DNA from: JAFGIN01 sp050301235
GTDB lineage: Bacteria; Fibrobacterota; Chitinivibrionia; Chitinivibrionales; Chitinispirillaceae
Reading direction: 5' to 3'
Length of the DNA stretch: 64,000 nt
Assembly: GCA_050301235.1 (NCBI GenBank)
Contig: JBNKZD010000204.1
Span: forward strand, 33,150 to 97,149
The position numbers and the translations under genes are program-made. Below are positions 8,611-18,405 of this stretch, piece after piece (positions within the stretch are counted from its first letter, which is position 1; the number at the start of each line of letters is the position of its first letter). Under the pieces are notes generated by a model, which was not told the DNA's origin, searched no databases, and saw nothing but the letters and a program-made list of their open reading frames with translations.

Positions 8611-9016
8611 ATATTCTTCAAGTTTGCAAAAACACAATTATGCTGGCGATTTTAGTGCGGCTAACCATTTTGTGAAGAGATAGCACCGAAATGACCGTTT
8701 TTATTCAGGTAAGACAGTAAACGCATGTAACCTGGGTATCTTCCAGCAAGAATCGATTTTGCTATATCATTTGCGAACGAGATGCGTTAGGGTAGTAGTC
8801 AAAAAATAATAATATATTCCATTAACAATTATGGAAAAATATCTGGACGTTCGATTCTTAAACGCAACTAATTTTATTAATATCAAATTCCAGACGCTTC
8901 AGATATCAGTGTGGAGAATATGGAAATAGCAGACATACTGACTAAAGCGTAATTGTCAAGCAAAGTATTACAGGATTACTCAAAACACGTAAAGCTTTGC
9001 GCGATTGTCTTGGATT
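8611..9016. other. Intergenic stretch without recognisable gene
   Basis: About 400 bases with many stops in all frames. No hairpin terminator, RNA gene or conserved motif was recognised. It precedes a PAS-like fragment and probably represents decayed sequence. Confidence 0.4.
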
Positions 9017-9172
9017 ATGACATCACTGAACTGTGCAGCTATTCTGGTAAGCCTTGCAGATGCGGTTATTGTCACTGATGAGACCGGCCAGATTGTTGCT
9101 ACAGACAGAGGCAAACCGGTGAAGCTTTTTACAATAATGAAGGCCCTACATGCCAAAATGGAAATAATATGA
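9017..9172 (+). pseudogene. PAS-domain-like fragment
   Basis: A 51-codon open frame (ATG to TGA) whose middle, AILVSLADAVIVTDETGQIV, reads like the first strand and turn of a PAS sensor domain. The remainder of a PAS domain and any output domain are missing. The end lies 8 bases from the 3' end of the convergent catalase gene. Best read as the remnant of a deleted sensor gene. A real short peptide cannot be excluded, but no ribosome-binding site is evident. Confidence 0.35.
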
Positions 9173-9180
9173 TATATAGC

Positions 9181-11283
9181 TCATGCTAACGTTCGTACGT
9201 ACTTTTCTCTTTCCCATAAACGTGTCTTTGCTACCGCAATAAATGCATTTTCATCCCTGGAATCCACGACCCCGGCATCCTGTTCGATAGTAGCCATCTT
9301 CAAAAGGGCCCGTCCTCCATTGTCAACAGCGATCCCTTTCAGATGACCGAAAGCATCGCGTACAAAATCTATTGCTGCGCTTTCTGTTAACAGCATTTTT
9401 ACGCCTCCGTCGGAGAGAAGGACTGCGATTGCATCGAAAAACACCGATGGTGTACCTGCGAGTTGTCCGTCTGCTGCGATTATCGATCCATCATTCAGCC
9501 TTGTTTCACCCACTTTTGGAGCAATGATCTTTACGGTTGCACCAGCTTTGATTACGGCTTTTTTAATGTTTTCAATAGAAACGGAATCTGATCCATCCGC
9601 AATTAAAATTCCTATTGAGCGTCCCTCAAGAGTATCTTTCATCTTACCTGTAATCTGCAATGCAGGGGAAGGCTCCAGATTTTTAACCGGTGAAGCGGCC
9701 TTTGGCGCATCCGGTAGTGTATTTAGTCCGAGCCCTGCTCCGACCCGCGAAGCGAGCTCCTCCTGGATGTGTCGCAAATGACCAACGATCGCTTTGCGCA
9801 CATGCATGTGTTCAACTTTGGAAAGCTCAAAAACAAGCGCAGATGCGATGTGCGCCTGTTCATAAGCGGATTGGCTCAGATAAAACTGTCGCGCCTGGCT
9901 GTAATGGTCTGCAAAGCTTTCGGCACGGATACGGCCTTTTTCACCAGTCTCAGATACGGCCTTACTATGAAAACTTCCTGATGGTGTTTCGCGAGGTGAA
10001 CAGTCGGACAACGTGTTGGGTTCGTACGATACACGACCTGCCGGTTGACCCATTTGCATATGCCCATCACGCTGCAGGTTGCTAAACGGGCATTTGGGTG
10101 CATTAACCGGAATCTGGTTGAAATTTGATGTCCCCAGTCTTGATAGTTGCGTGTCAAGATAGGAAAATAATCGGCCCTGCAGCAGCGGATCATTTGAGAA
10201 ATCGATTCCGGGGACAATATTTGCAGGACAGTATGCAACCTGCTCGGTTTCGGCGAAGAAATTGTTCGGCCAGCGGTTCAGTACCATCCGTCCGATCACT
10301 TGCAAAGGAACCAGCTCTTCAGGAACAAGCTTGGTAGCATCGAGGTGATCAAAGGGAAATGTATCCGCCTGTTCCTGAGTGAAAAGCTGAACCGCGAATT
10401 CCCACTCGGGGAAATTTCCTGCCTGAATAGCCTCGAACATATCGCGACGATGAAAATCGGGATCTGCGCCGGAAATCTTGATAGTTTCATCCCAGATAGT
10501 GGACTGCAATCCAAGTTTTGGACGCCAGTGAAATTTGACAAAGGTCGACTCACCTTTGTCGTTTATTAATCTGAAGCTGTTTACGCCAAAGCCTTCGATC
10601 ATACGAAGCGAACGCGGTAGTGTACGATCAGACATGATCCACATCACCATATGCATCGATTCCGGTGTGAGCGAAATGAAATCCCAGAAGGTGTCATGTG
10701 CAGTAGCTGACTGTGGGAAACCACGGTCGGGTTCCATTTTTACGGCATGGATCAGGTCGGGAAATTTAATGGCATCCTGAATGAAAAAAACCGGGATGTT
10801 ATTCCCAACCAGGTCCCAGTTACCTTCTTTTGTGTAAAACTTAACGGCAAACCCGCGTACATCACGAGGCGTATCTATTGATCCCGCACCGCCTGCTACG
10901 GTTGACAATCTGGTGAACACCGGTGTCCTTTCGTTTACCTCGGTTAAAATTCTGGCTGTGGTGTATTGTCTAAGAGAAGTGGTCAGTTCGAAAAAGCCAT
11001 GAACACCTGTTGCACGAGCGTGAACGATGCGTTCGGGAATACGCTCGTGGTCGAAATGCATGATTTTTTCGCGAAGGATAAAATCTTCAAGAAGAGCAGG
11101 ACCGCGTGAATTAGCCTTCAAAGAGTTTTGATCATCGGAAAGTGTAACCCCCTGGTTCGTGGTGAGCACGGGGTGAGTTCCACCAGCAATTTGATGCAAC
11201 TCGCCACCAGTACCAATTAGTGAATCATCGCTGAGAGCAACATTTTTTACCTGTTTATTTTTTTGGGAATTGTCATTACTCAT
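9181..11283 (-). CDS. katE: Large-subunit catalase HPII type
   Basis: A 700-residue monofunctional haem catalase of clade 2. The distal histidine is H88 in RIPERIVHARATGVHGFFE, followed by the NADPH/haem-channel region with GNWDLVGNNIPVFFIQDAIKFPD. The proximal haem tyrosine lies in RLFSYLDTQLSRLG. After residue about 540 a second domain (SIGILIADGSDSVSIENIKKAVIKAG...) has the flavodoxin/DJ-1-like fold that is diagnostic of the 700-750-residue HPII group. It converts hydrogen peroxide to water and oxygen in the cytoplasm. The start is backed by AAGGGG about eight bases upstream. It is monocistronic and flanked on both sides by gene relics, so it may have been acquired as a single cassette; that is inference. 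Confidence 0.96.
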   Translation of the reverse strand: MSNDNSQKNKQVKNVALSDDSLIGTGGELHQIAGGTHPVLTTNQGVTLSDDQNSLKANSRGPALLEDFILREKIMHFDHERIPERIVHARATGVHGFFELTTSLRQYTTARILTEVNERTPVFTRLSTVAGGAGSIDTPRDVRGFAVKFYTKEGNWDLVGNNIPVFFIQDAIKFPDLIHAVKMEPDRGFPQSATAHDTFWDFISLTPESMHMVMWIMSDRTLPRSLRMIEGFGVNSFRLINDKGESTFVKFHWRPKLGLQSTIWDETIKISGADPDFHRRDMFEAIQAGNFPEWEFAVQLFTQEQADTFPFDHLDATKLVPEELVPLQVIGRMVLNRWPNNFFAETEQVAYCPANIVPGIDFSNDPLLQGRLFSYLDTQLSRLGTSNFNQIPVNAPKCPFSNLQRDGHMQMGQPAGRVSYEPNTLSDCSPRETPSGSFHSKAVSETGEKGRIRAESFADHYSQARQFYLSQSAYEQAHIASALVFELSKVEHMHVRKAIVGHLRHIQEELASRVGAGLGLNTLPDAPKAASPVKNLEPSPALQITGKMKDTLEGRSIGILIADGSDSVSIENIKKAVIKAGATVKIIAPKVGETRLNDGSIIAADGQLAGTPSVFFDAIAVLLSDGGVKMLLTESAAIDFVRDAFGHLKGIAVDNGGRALLKMATIEQDAGVVDSRDENAFIAVAKTRLWEREKYVRTLA

Positions 11284-11610
11284 AGGTGGATCCCCTTTTG
11301 TAAAATATTTATTCAGACCTGGAGGGAAAAGAAATAATAGAAAGTAACCCGGGCAACATCGACATCGCGTTTTTCTTCAATAGCATGTGTTGAGTCAGTG
11401 TAATGGAGCGAATTTCACGCCAGCAAAATATGGATTCGATGAAGGATGGAGAATGAACATAAATCAGAATTCTTCATTATCACCTTCGAATCAAAAACCC
11501 TTCCCCGGATGCGGAATTAAAAAATTATTGCGATAGACGCTCCTCCACCGCAGAACTGTGAAAATCCCAGAAAAAGTCTCAATGCTACTATAGAAAATAT
11601 CGTAATTAGC
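11284..11610. other. katE upstream region
   Basis: About 330 bases upstream of the catalase gene. It should contain its promoter, but no confident -35/-10 pair or peroxide-regulator site was picked out by eye. No open frame of note. Confidence 0.3.
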
Positions 11611-11901
11611 TCAGTTGTGTGTGCAGTTCATCCGATCGATCGATATGAGAATGATCTGCATACACCTTTTGGAGCAGATCCCTGATTCTTTTCCCAGTTT
11701 ATGCATTGAAAGGAAATCCAGCACCCAGTCAAGATACTCCTGTCCGGCTCTTATGCTCTCTACTGCAGCAGCCAGTTATGGATTGTTTCTGCATGCTCTT
11801 GTCAGGGCTTTCAAAAAATTCTTTCTTACTATGTTTGCTCCAGGCTTGATTGCATCCCACACTTTTTTAGCTGTTGACTCCATATCAACATAGGTGGTCA
11901 T
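11611..11901 (-). pseudogene. Decayed unknown gene with one in-frame stop
   Basis: Minus-strand frame starting MTTYVDMESTAKKVWDAIKP. It continues as a plausible helical protein, meets a TAA after CRNNP, and then continues in the same frame (LAAAVESIRAGQEYLDWVLD) to a second stop at 11611. The coherence on both sides of the single stop suggests a nonsense-mutated gene of about 96 codons. I do not recognise the family. A chance open frame is the alternative. Confidence 0.35.
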
Positions 11902-12029
11902 CTGTTTCGAACAAAACTACATTTAAAGGTTCTTTTTAAAAATAGCTTCAATAGCCATAGGGTATTTATTGTCTTAGCCCGGCTTTACAAGAACCCCATT
12001 GAGGCTGGTTCCATTGTTTCGGCGTTCTT

Positions 12030-15000
12030 TCATATTTGGTTAAATACTGGCAGAGAAAAATAAAATACTGCTCCATTATTGACTTTTCCTTCAGCCCAGG
12101 TTCTGCCTCCATGACGGTTGATGATTCTGCGTACGTTTGCAAGGCCGATACCGGTACCTTCAAATTCGTTTGTAGTGTGCAAACGTTGAAATACATTAAA
12201 TAATTTTTTTTCATAATTGTGATCATAACCAACTCCGTTATCACGAATGAAAATGATGTTTTCTGTCGGTGAAATAGTGCATCCGATCTCAATTTCCGCT
12301 CGTTCACGAGGCCGCGTGAATTTTATAGCATTTGAAATCAGGTTACCAAGAACCGTTCGCAAGAGAGCGCGGTCGCCTGTAACAACCGGTAGTTTGGCAA
12401 TATGCCATTGAATAATTCTTTCTGTAAAATCTGGTTCAAGTTCATGGATGACCTCGTCAATAAGGACTGCAAGATTAACCTGCTTTTTCGACATTTCAAT
12501 GCGTCCCATACGCGAAAAAGAGAGAATATCATCTATCAGTATGCCCATTCGTCTTGCGGATTCGGAGATAGCAGTCATGTAGTGCCCGCTTTGTTCATCC
12601 AGGGAAGATGCCAATCTCTTTTGAAGTAGTTCCAGAAATCCATCTATATGACGGAGGGGAGCGCGCAGATCGTGTGAAACTGAATAGGAAAAAGACTCCA
12701 ATTCACAGTTGGTTGCCTGCAATTCGGCAGTGCGTTCCAGAACGCGATTTTCGAGTTCCCGGCTAAATCGGCGGATTTCCTCTTCAGCAAGTTTACGTTC
12801 GGTGATATCCTGCGCTGTGCCGCATAACCCTATGATCTTTCCCTGGGGATCGTACCTGGTTTCACTACGGGCCGTAATCCAGCGGCTTGGCGAATTCTTG
12901 TTTGCAAGCTCAAGATCGAGAACGTACGGTTCACCCGTTTCCATATTTTTCTTTACAGCAGCATCAAGCAGCGCAGCACTCGCAGGAGTATACACACGCA
13001 GATGTTCCACGTATCCAGGTGGAGGCTTGGTCGGATCAAAACCGTATATGTGATAATATTCTTGTGACCAGGTAATCGTATCGCTGGCGATGTCCCAATC
13101 CCAACTGCCAAGCCGTCCGAGTCGTTGCGCTTCCCTTAAAGCTGCTTCGCTGTTTCTGAGGGCTTCTTCTGCCTGTACGCGTTCAGTAATATCAGTAACG
13201 ATTCCTTCAATGGCAAGTGGTTTACCTTCTTTGTCAGTCACTAAAATGTTACGCTGATTAAGCCATCGAACATCCCCTGATTTGTGAATGATCTGATATT
13301 CATAGGTTGGAGGCATTTCGCCTTTTAACAGGTTTGTCTTCTGCTCTTCAAAATACGTGCGCCAGTCCGGATGGATTATTTGTTGAAATAGCAAAGGATT
13401 GGAATAAAATTCTTCAGCATAATACCCGAACATTGAATAAGCAGCCAGACTTATATACTCATAATTGCCATCGGTTAGCGACATTCTGTAGATAGTATCC
13501 CTGGCATTTTCCGCAAGTCTTCGGAACTTCTCTTCGCTTTTCAGCAACGATTCTTCCGCTTGTTTCTTTTGACTTCTTGTCCTTAGGATTGCGATGCCAA
13601 ACGCCAGGTTATCAGTTAGCTCTTTTAAAACTTCAACTTCACCATCGTCAAAAGCGTCTTCGGACGCAGAATATATTCCAAGAGCCCCGATAGTAACACC
13701 TTCGCTAATCAGAGGAAATACTGCGATCGAATTATACCCGCGCTCAATTGCTGACTGTCTCCATGGAGCAAAGTTCGGATCAGTTACTATATTTCGGACC
13801 AAACAAGGCTTCCCAGTACGGATAGCTGTACCTCCTGGCCCACGCCCGTTTTCAGTATCTGCCCATGTAATTTTTGCCTTCATGATGTATCCGGAATCAA
13901 ACCCTGCATGCGATACGGGCCTAAAGGTTTTTGCTTCATCATATTCAACAAAGCCAACCCAGGCCAGACGATAACCTCCTGTGTCAACAATTACTCCGCA
14001 GACATCGTTTAACAGTGCGCTTTCTTCGGTCGCATGCATAAGTATCTGATTGACGTTACTTAACAATCTGAGAGAGCGGTTAATACCTGCCCGATCGGCT
14101 TCCAATTGTTTGATCTCAGTAATATCGATGAATGAAACTATTATTTGTTTTATTACCCTGCTATCATCAAAAACCGGATCGGCATTTACAAGAGCCCAAG
14201 TAGTACAGACTGTATTCGGACGACTGAGGCCAACCACATAATTCCTCAGCGGCTGTTTTGTGGAAATCACCCTGTTTACCGGATACTCTTCATAGGGCAT
14301 AAGTGTAGAATCTTCCCTGACGAAATGCCATGTATGGTCATTGACCATTTTCCCCTGAAGTTGTTCATCTGTCATTCCAAGCAACTGCTGGGCTTTTGGG
14401 TTGTATGTTATTATTTGAGTATCGGCTCCATGCACCATAACCGCAGTCTGAATTTTCTGGATCAGGGTACGGTATTTCTCTTCACTTTCCATTAATGCAA
14501 GTTCAGCCTGTTTGCGTTCGGTGATATCTTGTAGCGTAAATACAACGCTTTCAATTTGTCCAGTCACATCAAATGTTGGTGCGCCATTTACAGAAAGAAA
14601 CACCTGCCGACCGTTTGGCCAGACAATTGCATGCTGCACATCAAATACTGGCTTCCGTGTTTTCACGACCTTTTGAAACGGAAGCTGTTCGTCCGGGAAA
14701 GGATTGCCTGAAAAATCAGTGATGTGCCACTCCGGAGCGTTATAAGTCCTTCGGGTAATAATATTTAACGTCAACCCAAGAATAGTAACTGCCTGCGAGT
14801 TTGCAAAGGTAATCATTCCGTTTCTATCCACGGTGGTAATACCGATTGGACTAGTCTCCATGATATTGGTGAGCAGCATGCGTTCACTCTTCAATTCTTC
14901 TTCAGCACGCATTCTCTCTGCTAGTTCAATCTGCAACTGTTTATTGACGTTGCAAAGCTCTTCAGTACGCTCCGAGACAGTTTTTTCCAGATGCACAGTT

Positions 15001-15398
15001 AACTGGTGCAAACGCAGATGGTTTCTTACACGGGCCAGAATCTCTTCCGGCTGGAATGGTTTGGTAATATAATCAACACCGCCTTCCTGGAAAGCTTTTA
15101 CCTTATCACGTTCATCCTCCAGGATGCTGATAAAAATGATAGGAATGGAAGAAGTCTGCGTATTGGATTTAAGTCGTCGACAGATTTCATACCCGTCCAT
15201 TTCCGGCATACGGATGTCAAGTAAAATAAGGTCAGGCAGAATAGATCGAAGAAACTCCAGCGCCAGCTCACCATCGGTTGCCGGATATACGGTATAGCCC
15301 CGCTCTGTCAACAAATTCGTTAAGAACTGGAGATTTGCGGTAGTATCATCCACAACCAGTATTTTGTTAAAACTGGTTGTGTTCGCTTCTTCTGTCAT
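12030..15398 (-). CDS. Cytoplasmic REC-PAS-PAS-GAF-PAS-PAS histidine kinase
   Basis: A 1122-residue protein with no membrane segment. Domains in order: receiver (about 10-130; LILLDIRMPEMDGYE, lysine in YITKPF), coiled coil, PAS (175-295), PAS (305-430), GAF (445-605), PAS (615-735), PAS (745-870), HisKA (885-960; His in SYSVSHDLRAPLRHIDGF) and HATPase (N box NLISNAIKF, G1 IRDNGVGYD, G2 GTGIGLANVRRI). Receiver at the N-terminus and kinase at the C-terminus means it can be phosphorylated by another kinase and pass the signal on, as in a relay. It lacks a DNA-binding output. Its start overlaps the stop of the upstream hybrid kinase by four bases (ATGA), so the two are translationally coupled and very probably partners. 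Confidence 0.93.
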   Translation of the reverse strand: MTEEANTTSFNKILVVDDTTANLQFLTNLLTERGYTVYPATDGELALEFLRSILPDLILLDIRMPEMDGYEICRRLKSNTQTSSIPIIFISILEDERDKVKAFQEGGVDYITKPFQPEEILARVRNHLRLHQLTVHLEKTVSERTEELCNVNKQLQIELAERMRAEEELKSERMLLTNIMETSPIGITTVDRNGMITFANSQAVTILGLTLNIITRRTYNAPEWHITDFSGNPFPDEQLPFQKVVKTRKPVFDVQHAIVWPNGRQVFLSVNGAPTFDVTGQIESVVFTLQDITERKQAELALMESEEKYRTLIQKIQTAVMVHGADTQIITYNPKAQQLLGMTDEQLQGKMVNDHTWHFVREDSTLMPYEEYPVNRVISTKQPLRNYVVGLSRPNTVCTTWALVNADPVFDDSRVIKQIIVSFIDITEIKQLEADRAGINRSLRLLSNVNQILMHATEESALLNDVCGVIVDTGGYRLAWVGFVEYDEAKTFRPVSHAGFDSGYIMKAKITWADTENGRGPGGTAIRTGKPCLVRNIVTDPNFAPWRQSAIERGYNSIAVFPLISEGVTIGALGIYSASEDAFDDGEVEVLKELTDNLAFGIAILRTRSQKKQAEESLLKSEEKFRRLAENARDTIYRMSLTDGNYEYISLAAYSMFGYYAEEFYSNPLLFQQIIHPDWRTYFEEQKTNLLKGEMPPTYEYQIIHKSGDVRWLNQRNILVTDKEGKPLAIEGIVTDITERVQAEEALRNSEAALREAQRLGRLGSWDWDIASDTITWSQEYYHIYGFDPTKPPPGYVEHLRVYTPASAALLDAAVKKNMETGEPYVLDLELANKNSPSRWITARSETRYDPQGKIIGLCGTAQDITERKLAEEEIRRFSRELENRVLERTAELQATNCELESFSYSVSHDLRAPLRHIDGFLELLQKRLASSLDEQSGHYMTAISESARRMGILIDDILSFSRMGRIEMSKKQVNLAVLIDEVIHELEPDFTERIIQWHIAKLPVVTGDRALLRTVLGNLISNAIKFTRPRERAEIEIGCTISPTENIIFIRDNGVGYDHNYEKKLFNVFQRLHTTNEFEGTGIGLANVRRIINRHGGRTWAEGKVNNGAVFYFSLPVFNQI

Positions 15399-17635
15399 GT
15401 TTCACCCTTCATGTTATTTTCACCATGTATTGATCGGATCTGACGCAGCATCCGGCCGAATTGAAGATTGCGGGCCATGGCCGCAAGTGTATTGGATAGA
15501 GACGGATTATCAGCACGAATCGCTTCAATTGCTCTGCTTATAGCGCCAACATCAAGCCTGACCAGGGCATTTTCAAGTCCGTTAATCAATTGATCAGGCA
15601 AACCTGTCAGCTCATTTGTATCAAGTGTTTCCGAAACTACCGCTGACGTTATCTCTTTTTCATATTTGAACCGTACACTGAGATGTTTACCCAGCGTTTC
15701 GAAAATTTCATTATCTTTATAAGGTTTACGGATAAAATCATCGAATCCTGCTGCTAAAATAGGCTGTCGTTCTTCTTTAAAAGCATGAGCAGTAATTGCA
15801 ACGAGTTTGGTTTGCGTACGGGTTTTGGAGGCTCTTATCAGACTTGCAGCTTCAAGACCATCCATAACAGGCATTCGGATATCCATAAAGATCAGATCTG
15901 GATGCCACTGCTCTGTAATGGTAACAGCTTCTTTCCCATTAATCGCTTCGCGAAGATCAAAATTAAAAGGCTCAAGTAGTTTGCGAAGAAGAATCCTGTT
16001 ATCTGCCTGGTCCTCAGCTATAAGAAGGCGATAGCGCTGCTCAGCTTCCATCCCAGTCACACGGCCCATCTGATTCCCGCCAGATATAACTTCAGGAGCT
16101 ACAACGATTACAGGCAGTTCGACATGAAATACCGAGCCCTTCCCCGGTTCGCTATCTACACGGATTGTGCCACCCATCAACTCCACATACTGCTTGCAGA
16201 TAGCAAGCCCCAATCCTGTACCGGATTTACTTGACAAATTTCCCCCCAGTTGTACAAAGGGTTCAAAGAGCCGTTCACGGTCTTCCTCGCGGATGCCAGG
16301 TCCGGTGTCAATAACCGAAATATGAATAGTAATATAGGTAGAGGTGTCAGAAGGATCCTCCTTTTTCCAATCTTCAGCCTTCAATGGAGCATAATTAATT
16401 TTCAAAGTCACACTGCCCTCTTCAGTGAACTTAATCGCATTTCCTATCAGGTTGAACAGCATCTGCCTTAGTTTGTTCTCGTCAGCAATGACATACCGGG
16501 GAAGATTCGGAGACTGTTCCAGCGTAAAGGTCAGCCCTTTCTCATGAACACTCACATATATCAACGACTTTACTACTTGGATAAGCTGGTAGAGATCTGT
16601 TGGCGACTCCTCAAGAAACACGCGCCCGGCTTCAATTTTAGAGATGTCCAGCACATTATTGATCAGGTTCAGCAGGTGTTTACCGCTATGATTGATAATA
16701 TTTAAAGATTCCTTTTGATCATTGGTGGCATGCGGATCATTCTGCATCAGTTGAGAGAATCCAAGAACAGCGTTAAGCGGAGTTCGCAGTTCATGGCTCA
16801 TACTGGCAAGAAAAATGCTCTTGGCCTGGTTGGCTTTTTCGGCCTGCTCCTTGGCGATGGTTAATTCCTGCGTTCTTTGCCGTACCATCTCTTCGAGATT
16901 GTCACGGTGGGCCTTCAATTCTGTCATTTGTGTCCGGATCGTTTCTGCCATCTGGCCTAGCGTTGTACCAAATGTCTGAAACTCCAGCCAGGGAAGTTCG
17001 GGCATGGGAGTATCGTAAATGCCGGCGGCATAAGGTTTGACAACCCTGTCCAGGGTTTCAATCGGTTTATTGAGAAACAGTCTGGCCAGAAGATTACTGA
17101 GGATAATCAGTACGATAGCAATTACAAACATGATCGTTGCAAATGGTGTCAATAGCTTACGTCCAGCCTCAGCCGCGTCACGTTTGGTCAACGCCAACCT
17201 GATTTCCCCCAACAGTTCTCCTTTATGGTAAACTTTCGTGGCGGTGACAAGCGTATCGGTTTCCTTACTCTTCTTACTGCTATGAATCACTCCACCGGCC
17301 GTGTCCAGGATCTCCAGATCGGCGACCAGCTCGTTTTGAGAGAATGTTTTGCAAATGGCACCGATGGTATTGTCATCGTATGTCCAGAGTGGCACTTCCA
17401 GCGCTCCTGCCAGATATTTGCCGTATTCCAGGGCTTTTCCAGCAATATCATGTTCCTGCTTTTGGATCGCCCTAAGGTAGAGAAGAGCGATCATGATGAT
17501 AGAAACAAGTATTACGGCGCTCGTCAATCCTACAGCAAAACGCCGGGATAGGGAGTGAGGAATTTTTTTATTCGTCGTTAATGGTTTAAGTTCATCTGGT
17601 ATATTTCTATTTTTTAAATTGTTCATATTCGTCAC
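15395..17635 (-). CDS. Membrane hybrid histidine kinase with C-terminal receiver
   Basis: A 746-residue protein: TM1 about 33-55, a periplasmic sensor loop of about 110 residues, TM2 about 165-187, a HAMP-like linker and coiled coil, HisKA (His in LASMSHELRTPLNAVLGF), HATPase (NLIGNAIKF, DTGPGI, GTGLGLAICKQYVELMGG), receiver (about 530-650; LIFMDIRMPVMDGLEA, lysine in FIRKPY). A final 85-residue helical tail resembles an HPt domain in position but no clear HPt histidine motif is visible. Start GTG at 17635 or ATG at 17626; neither has a strong ribosome-binding site. Located eight bases after a periplasmic binding-protein gene, whose ligand it may sense. Confidence 0.93.
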   Translation of the reverse strand: MTNMNNLKNRNIPDELKPLTTNKKIPHSLSRRFAVGLTSAVILVSIIMIALLYLRAIQKQEHDIAGKALEYGKYLAGALEVPLWTYDDNTIGAICKTFSQNELVADLEILDTAGGVIHSSKKSKETDTLVTATKVYHKGELLGEIRLALTKRDAAEAGRKLLTPFATIMFVIAIVLIILSNLLARLFLNKPIETLDRVVKPYAAGIYDTPMPELPWLEFQTFGTTLGQMAETIRTQMTELKAHRDNLEEMVRQRTQELTIAKEQAEKANQAKSIFLASMSHELRTPLNAVLGFSQLMQNDPHATNDQKESLNIINHSGKHLLNLINNVLDISKIEAGRVFLEESPTDLYQLIQVVKSLIYVSVHEKGLTFTLEQSPNLPRYVIADENKLRQMLFNLIGNAIKFTEEGSVTLKINYAPLKAEDWKKEDPSDTSTYITIHISVIDTGPGIREEDRERLFEPFVQLGGNLSSKSGTGLGLAICKQYVELMGGTIRVDSEPGKGSVFHVELPVIVVAPEVISGGNQMGRVTGMEAEQRYRLLIAEDQADNRILLRKLLEPFNFDLREAINGKEAVTITEQWHPDLIFMDIRMPVMDGLEAASLIRASKTRTQTKLVAITAHAFKEERQPILAAGFDDFIRKPYKDNEIFETLGKHLSVRFKYEKEITSAVVSETLDTNELTGLPDQLINGLENALVRLDVGAISRAIEAIRADNPSLSNTLAAMARNLQFGRMLRQIRSIHGENNMKGET

Positions 17636-17643
17636 TTATTCAA

Positions 17644-18405
17644 TTATTTCGTGAATTGCGTCTGCCAATAGTCGGCGATGATTTTGTCATATGTGCCGTC
17701 TGCTCGCATCGCCTGGATCTCTTTGCCGAATCTCTGGCTCAGCTCTTCAAGGTCCCGTTTTTTCGAAAACATAAGATATGTCGGAAGAGTCTGTACTACA
17801 GGTTTTAATTCCCTGACCGCGTTTGACAACTGAAGTTTATTGAGTACAAATGCCGCAAGTTCCCGGTTGCTTACCCAGTAATCAAGTCTTCCGGCGACCA
17901 GCATTTTGAGATTACCCTCGGCAGTATTGGAACGCTGGATATTGCGGAGTGTCCCATTGTCAACAACATTGTCAAACACATTGCCGTAGCGATATTTATT
18001 GATCACCCCGACACGGTAATCACGTAGTTTGCTGAAATCTCCGTCGAAGTTAAGTGGGGAATCTGCTTTGACAAACAGGGACATGGTCTGCCAGATCAAA
18101 ACTTCAGTGGGGTAGAATGCAAAGGTTTCCCGCACCGGAGTTTTGGCGACCGTAAATATTCCGTCGGCGTTGCCATCGCTAACCATCTTGTGGGCCCGTG
18201 CAAAGGGGTACAGCTTGATCTCAACCGGCTGTCCTATCCTCCGAAACGCCTCTTTAACAATGGCAGCAACAAACCCCTTAAGTTCCCCGTTTTCTTCATA
18301 CTGGTAGGGATAGTACTGGTGCGTGACTATTTGCAGTACTGGTTCAGAATAAGCCATCGGCACAGGCAGGATCAGCAGCAACAAAAGAATAAACAGTTTT
18401 TTCAT
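17644..18405 (-). CDS. Periplasmic SBP_bac_3-type binding protein
   Basis: A 253-residue exported protein. The signal peptide is MKKLFILLLLLILPVPMAYS, followed by the family 3 solute-binding fold (VTHQYYPYQYEENGELKGFVAAIVKEAFRRIG..., then DGIFTVAKTPVRE and a GVINKYRYG hinge). The ATG at 18405 is chosen over an in-frame upstream ATG at 18438 because AAGGAG lies eight bases before it and it gives a clean signal peptide. No ABC permease genes are near. Instead the next two genes encode sensor kinases, so the protein probably serves as a ligand-binding sensor partner, not a transporter component. Ligand unknown, amino-acid-like by family. Confidence 0.88.
   Translation of the reverse strand: MKKLFILLLLLILPVPMAYSEPVLQIVTHQYYPYQYEENGELKGFVAAIVKEAFRRIGQPVEIKLYPFARAHKMVSDGNADGIFTVAKTPVRETFAFYPTEVLIWQTMSLFVKADSPLNFDGDFSKLRDYRVGVINKYRYGNVFDNVVDNGTLRNIQRSNTAEGNLKMLVAGRLDYWVSNRELAAFVLNKLQLSNAVRELKPVVQTLPTYLMFSKKRDLEELSQRFGKEIQAMRADGTYDKIIADYWQTQFTK

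Noticed and set aside
9690..10085. 131-residue plus-strand open frame within the catalase region
   Set aside because: Antisense shadow of katE, which has all catalase motifs in the opposite strand.
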